Assembly (NCBI RefSeq): GCF_012726175.1
Contig: NZ_JAASAD010000005.1
Span: 1 to 64,000 of the forward strand
Source of the DNA: Micromonospora sp. HNM0581
GTDB lineage: Bacteria > Actinomycetota > Actinomycetes > Mycobacteriales > Micromonosporaceae
Direction of reading: 5' to 3'
DNA: 64,000 nucleotides
Shown: in pieces, positions 62,895 through 64,000 of the stretch
How the letters are laid out: each line of letters starts with the position of its first letter
Numbering within the stretch: position 1 is the first letter of the stretch
Translations under genes and position numbers: made by a program
Notes under the pieces: generated by a model
Seen by the model: the letters and a program-made list of their open reading frames with translations, nothing else
Told to the model about the DNA's origin: nothing
Databases searched by the model: none

Positions 62895-64000
62895 TTAGTA
62901 GCGCCCGGCAGCGGCCAGCAGCCCGGAGAGGGTGGGGAAACGCACCCGGGGTCGGCCGGTGCTCACCCCGGCGGCCACCTCCGCCGCGTCGATGCGCCGC
63001 CAGCCCTCGCGGGTGGTCAGATAGGGGTTGCGGTCCCGGAGGAACGCGAGTGTGACTTCCCGGTCGTGGCCATGGGCGCGAAGGTTGCCGGTGCGCAGGT
63101 CCTCGAGGACGGCTGCGACGGTCTCGACGGCACAGCGCTTGTTGGAACCGACGACGCCGGCCGGACCCCGCTTCGCCCAACCCGCCACGTAGGTTCCAGG
63201 GGCGACGCGGCCGGCGGTGTGTGGGATCCGGCCCAGCCGGTCGTCGAAGGGCAGGCCGGGAATTGGGCGGCCGCGGAATCCGACAGCGTGCACGACAAGT
63301 CCGCAGTCAAGCCGTTCTGTTCTGTCGGTGGGATGAAACTGCCCGTCGCGTAGTTCGGTGTGGACGATGTCGAGGGCGTCGACACGGGCGTCTCCGCGGA
63401 CCGCGACCGGTGCGACCTGGAAGCGCAGGGTGAGTCGGCGGTTGTGGGGAGAGCCCGGCCGGTTGGCGAGCGCGCGCAGGGTGTCGAGCGACGGGCCGGT
63501 GCCGTCGAGCGACGGTGCGTCGATGGTGACGTCGACACCGGGCAGCCGGCCCAACTCCTGGAGTTCGGCGTGGGTGAATGCGGCGTGGGCGGGAGCGCGG
63601 CGACCGAGCACCACCACGTGCCGGATCCGGCTACCGGCGAGAGCGGAGAGAGCCGGATCGGCGATGTCGGTGCTCTGCAGTTGGACCGGATCGCGGACGA
63701 GGATACGGGCGCAGTCGAGCGCGACGTTGCCGTTGCCGACGACGACGGCCTGGTCGACGTCGAGGTCGAGCCGTTCGTCTGCGGCGGCCGGGTGTGCGTT
63801 GTACCAGCGGGCGAGGCGGCCGGCGGTGATGCTGCCGGGCAGCTCGACGCCGGGAATGTCTGGCTGCCGGTCGGAGGGTGCGCCGGTGGCGTAGACAACG
63901 GCGTCGTAGTGCTCACGGAGATCGTCGTGTGTGAGCAGTGGGCCGGCCTCGACGCCGCCGAGGAACCGCACGGCGGGGTGGTCGAGGGTGCGTTCGAAGA
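62895..64000 (-). CDS. fprA: Ferredoxin/adrenodoxin-NADP reductase (FprA-like), N-terminus beyond the window
   Basis: The frame stays open to the right edge, so the N-terminal FAD-binding part is missing here; about 368 residues are present. Visible: YDAVVYATGAPSDRQ, ARWYNAHPA, the NADPH-binding VVVGNGNVALDCARIL, HVVVLGRRAPAHAAFTHAEL, and AGWAKRGPAGVVGSNKRCA with the end part of the FAD site. These enzymes move electrons from NADPH to ferredoxin, for example for cytochrome P450s. No ferredoxin or P450 gene lies in the window. Confidence 0.9.
   Translation of the reverse strand, partial: FERTLDHPAVRFLGGVEAGPLLTHDDLREHYDAVVYATGAPSDRQPDIPGVELPGSITAGRLARWYNAHPAAADERLDLDVDQAVVVGNGNVALDCARILVRDPVQLQSTDIADPALSALAGSRIRHVVVLGRRAPAHAAFTHAELQELGRLPGVDVTIDAPSLDGTGPSLDTLRALANRPGSPHNRRLTLRFQVAPVAVRGDARVDALDIVHTELRDGQFHPTDRTERLDCGLVVHAVGFRGRPIPGLPFDDRLGRIPHTAGRVAPGTYVAGWAKRGPAGVVGSNKRCAVETVAAVLEDLRTGNLRAHGHDREVTLAFLRDRNPYLTTREGWRRIDAAEVAAGVSTGRPRVRFPTLSGLLAAAGRY

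Overview
The window is high-G+C actinomycete DNA (GC-rich third codon positions, GTG starts, GGAGG-type ribosome sites, genes overlapping by ATGA/GTGA). The gene content (modular PKS/NRPS, SARP and LAL regulators, crotonyl-CoA carboxylase/reductase) fits Micromonosporaceae or a related family. That placement is an inference; no rRNA is present to test it.

Positions 1-29950 are the right-hand part of a type I PKS/NRPS biosynthetic cluster that enters from beyond the left edge. One module with a full reductive loop (KS cut by the edge, malonyl-type AT, DH, ER, KR, ACP) is followed by a KS-AT-ACP protein (methylmalonyl-type AT, no ketoreductase) and a free-standing C-A-PCP protein with no release domain. 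Its adenylation domain has lost the usual catalytic motifs. Downstream lie a secreted beta-rich protein, an ornithine/lysine N-monooxygenase, a type II thioesterase and a class III aminotransferase homologue whose PLP lysine is replaced by glutamine. Then come a DUF4097 gene with a divergent MarR/GbsR-type regulator, a leftward operon (partial 3-hydroxyacyl-CoA dehydrogenase, crotonyl-CoA carboxylase/reductase, second type II thioesterase), a SARP regulator, two tiny leftward ORFs, a 2-isopropylmalate synthase, a LAL regulator and a phosphopantetheinyl transferase. The visible logic is a beta-keto polyketide passed to an amide-forming C domain, with extender-unit supply, carrier-protein activation, editing and N-oxygenation encoded nearby.

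Positions 30100-35050 hold a secreted serine hydrolase, a GNAT acetyltransferase, and a dual-MerR regulator divergent from an erythromycin-esterase-like protein. Positions 35050-43800 hold a seven-gene leftward operon (two glycosyltransferases, methyltransferase, membrane molybdopterin oxidoreductase, small membrane protein, two-component system), divergent from an epimerase, a GT-C-like membrane protein and an MTA/nucleoside phosphorylase. This looks like an uncharacterised sugar or nucleoside-derived pathway.

Positions 43800-51730 are a patchwork of small conserved proteins (YunG-like, DUF427, Spo0M, SWIM, DUF2470, DUF1540), two divergent tryptophan 2,3-dioxygenase homologues, several decayed gene fragments, and iron-box-like palindromes. 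Positions 52000-60900 contain an S9 peptidase, a five-gene oligopeptide ABC transporter operon and a TetR gene. A palindrome upstream of the TetR gene is repeated inside the first codons of the transporter operon. The right end has a secreted alginate-lyase-like PL7 enzyme and a ferredoxin-NADP reductase cut by the window edge.
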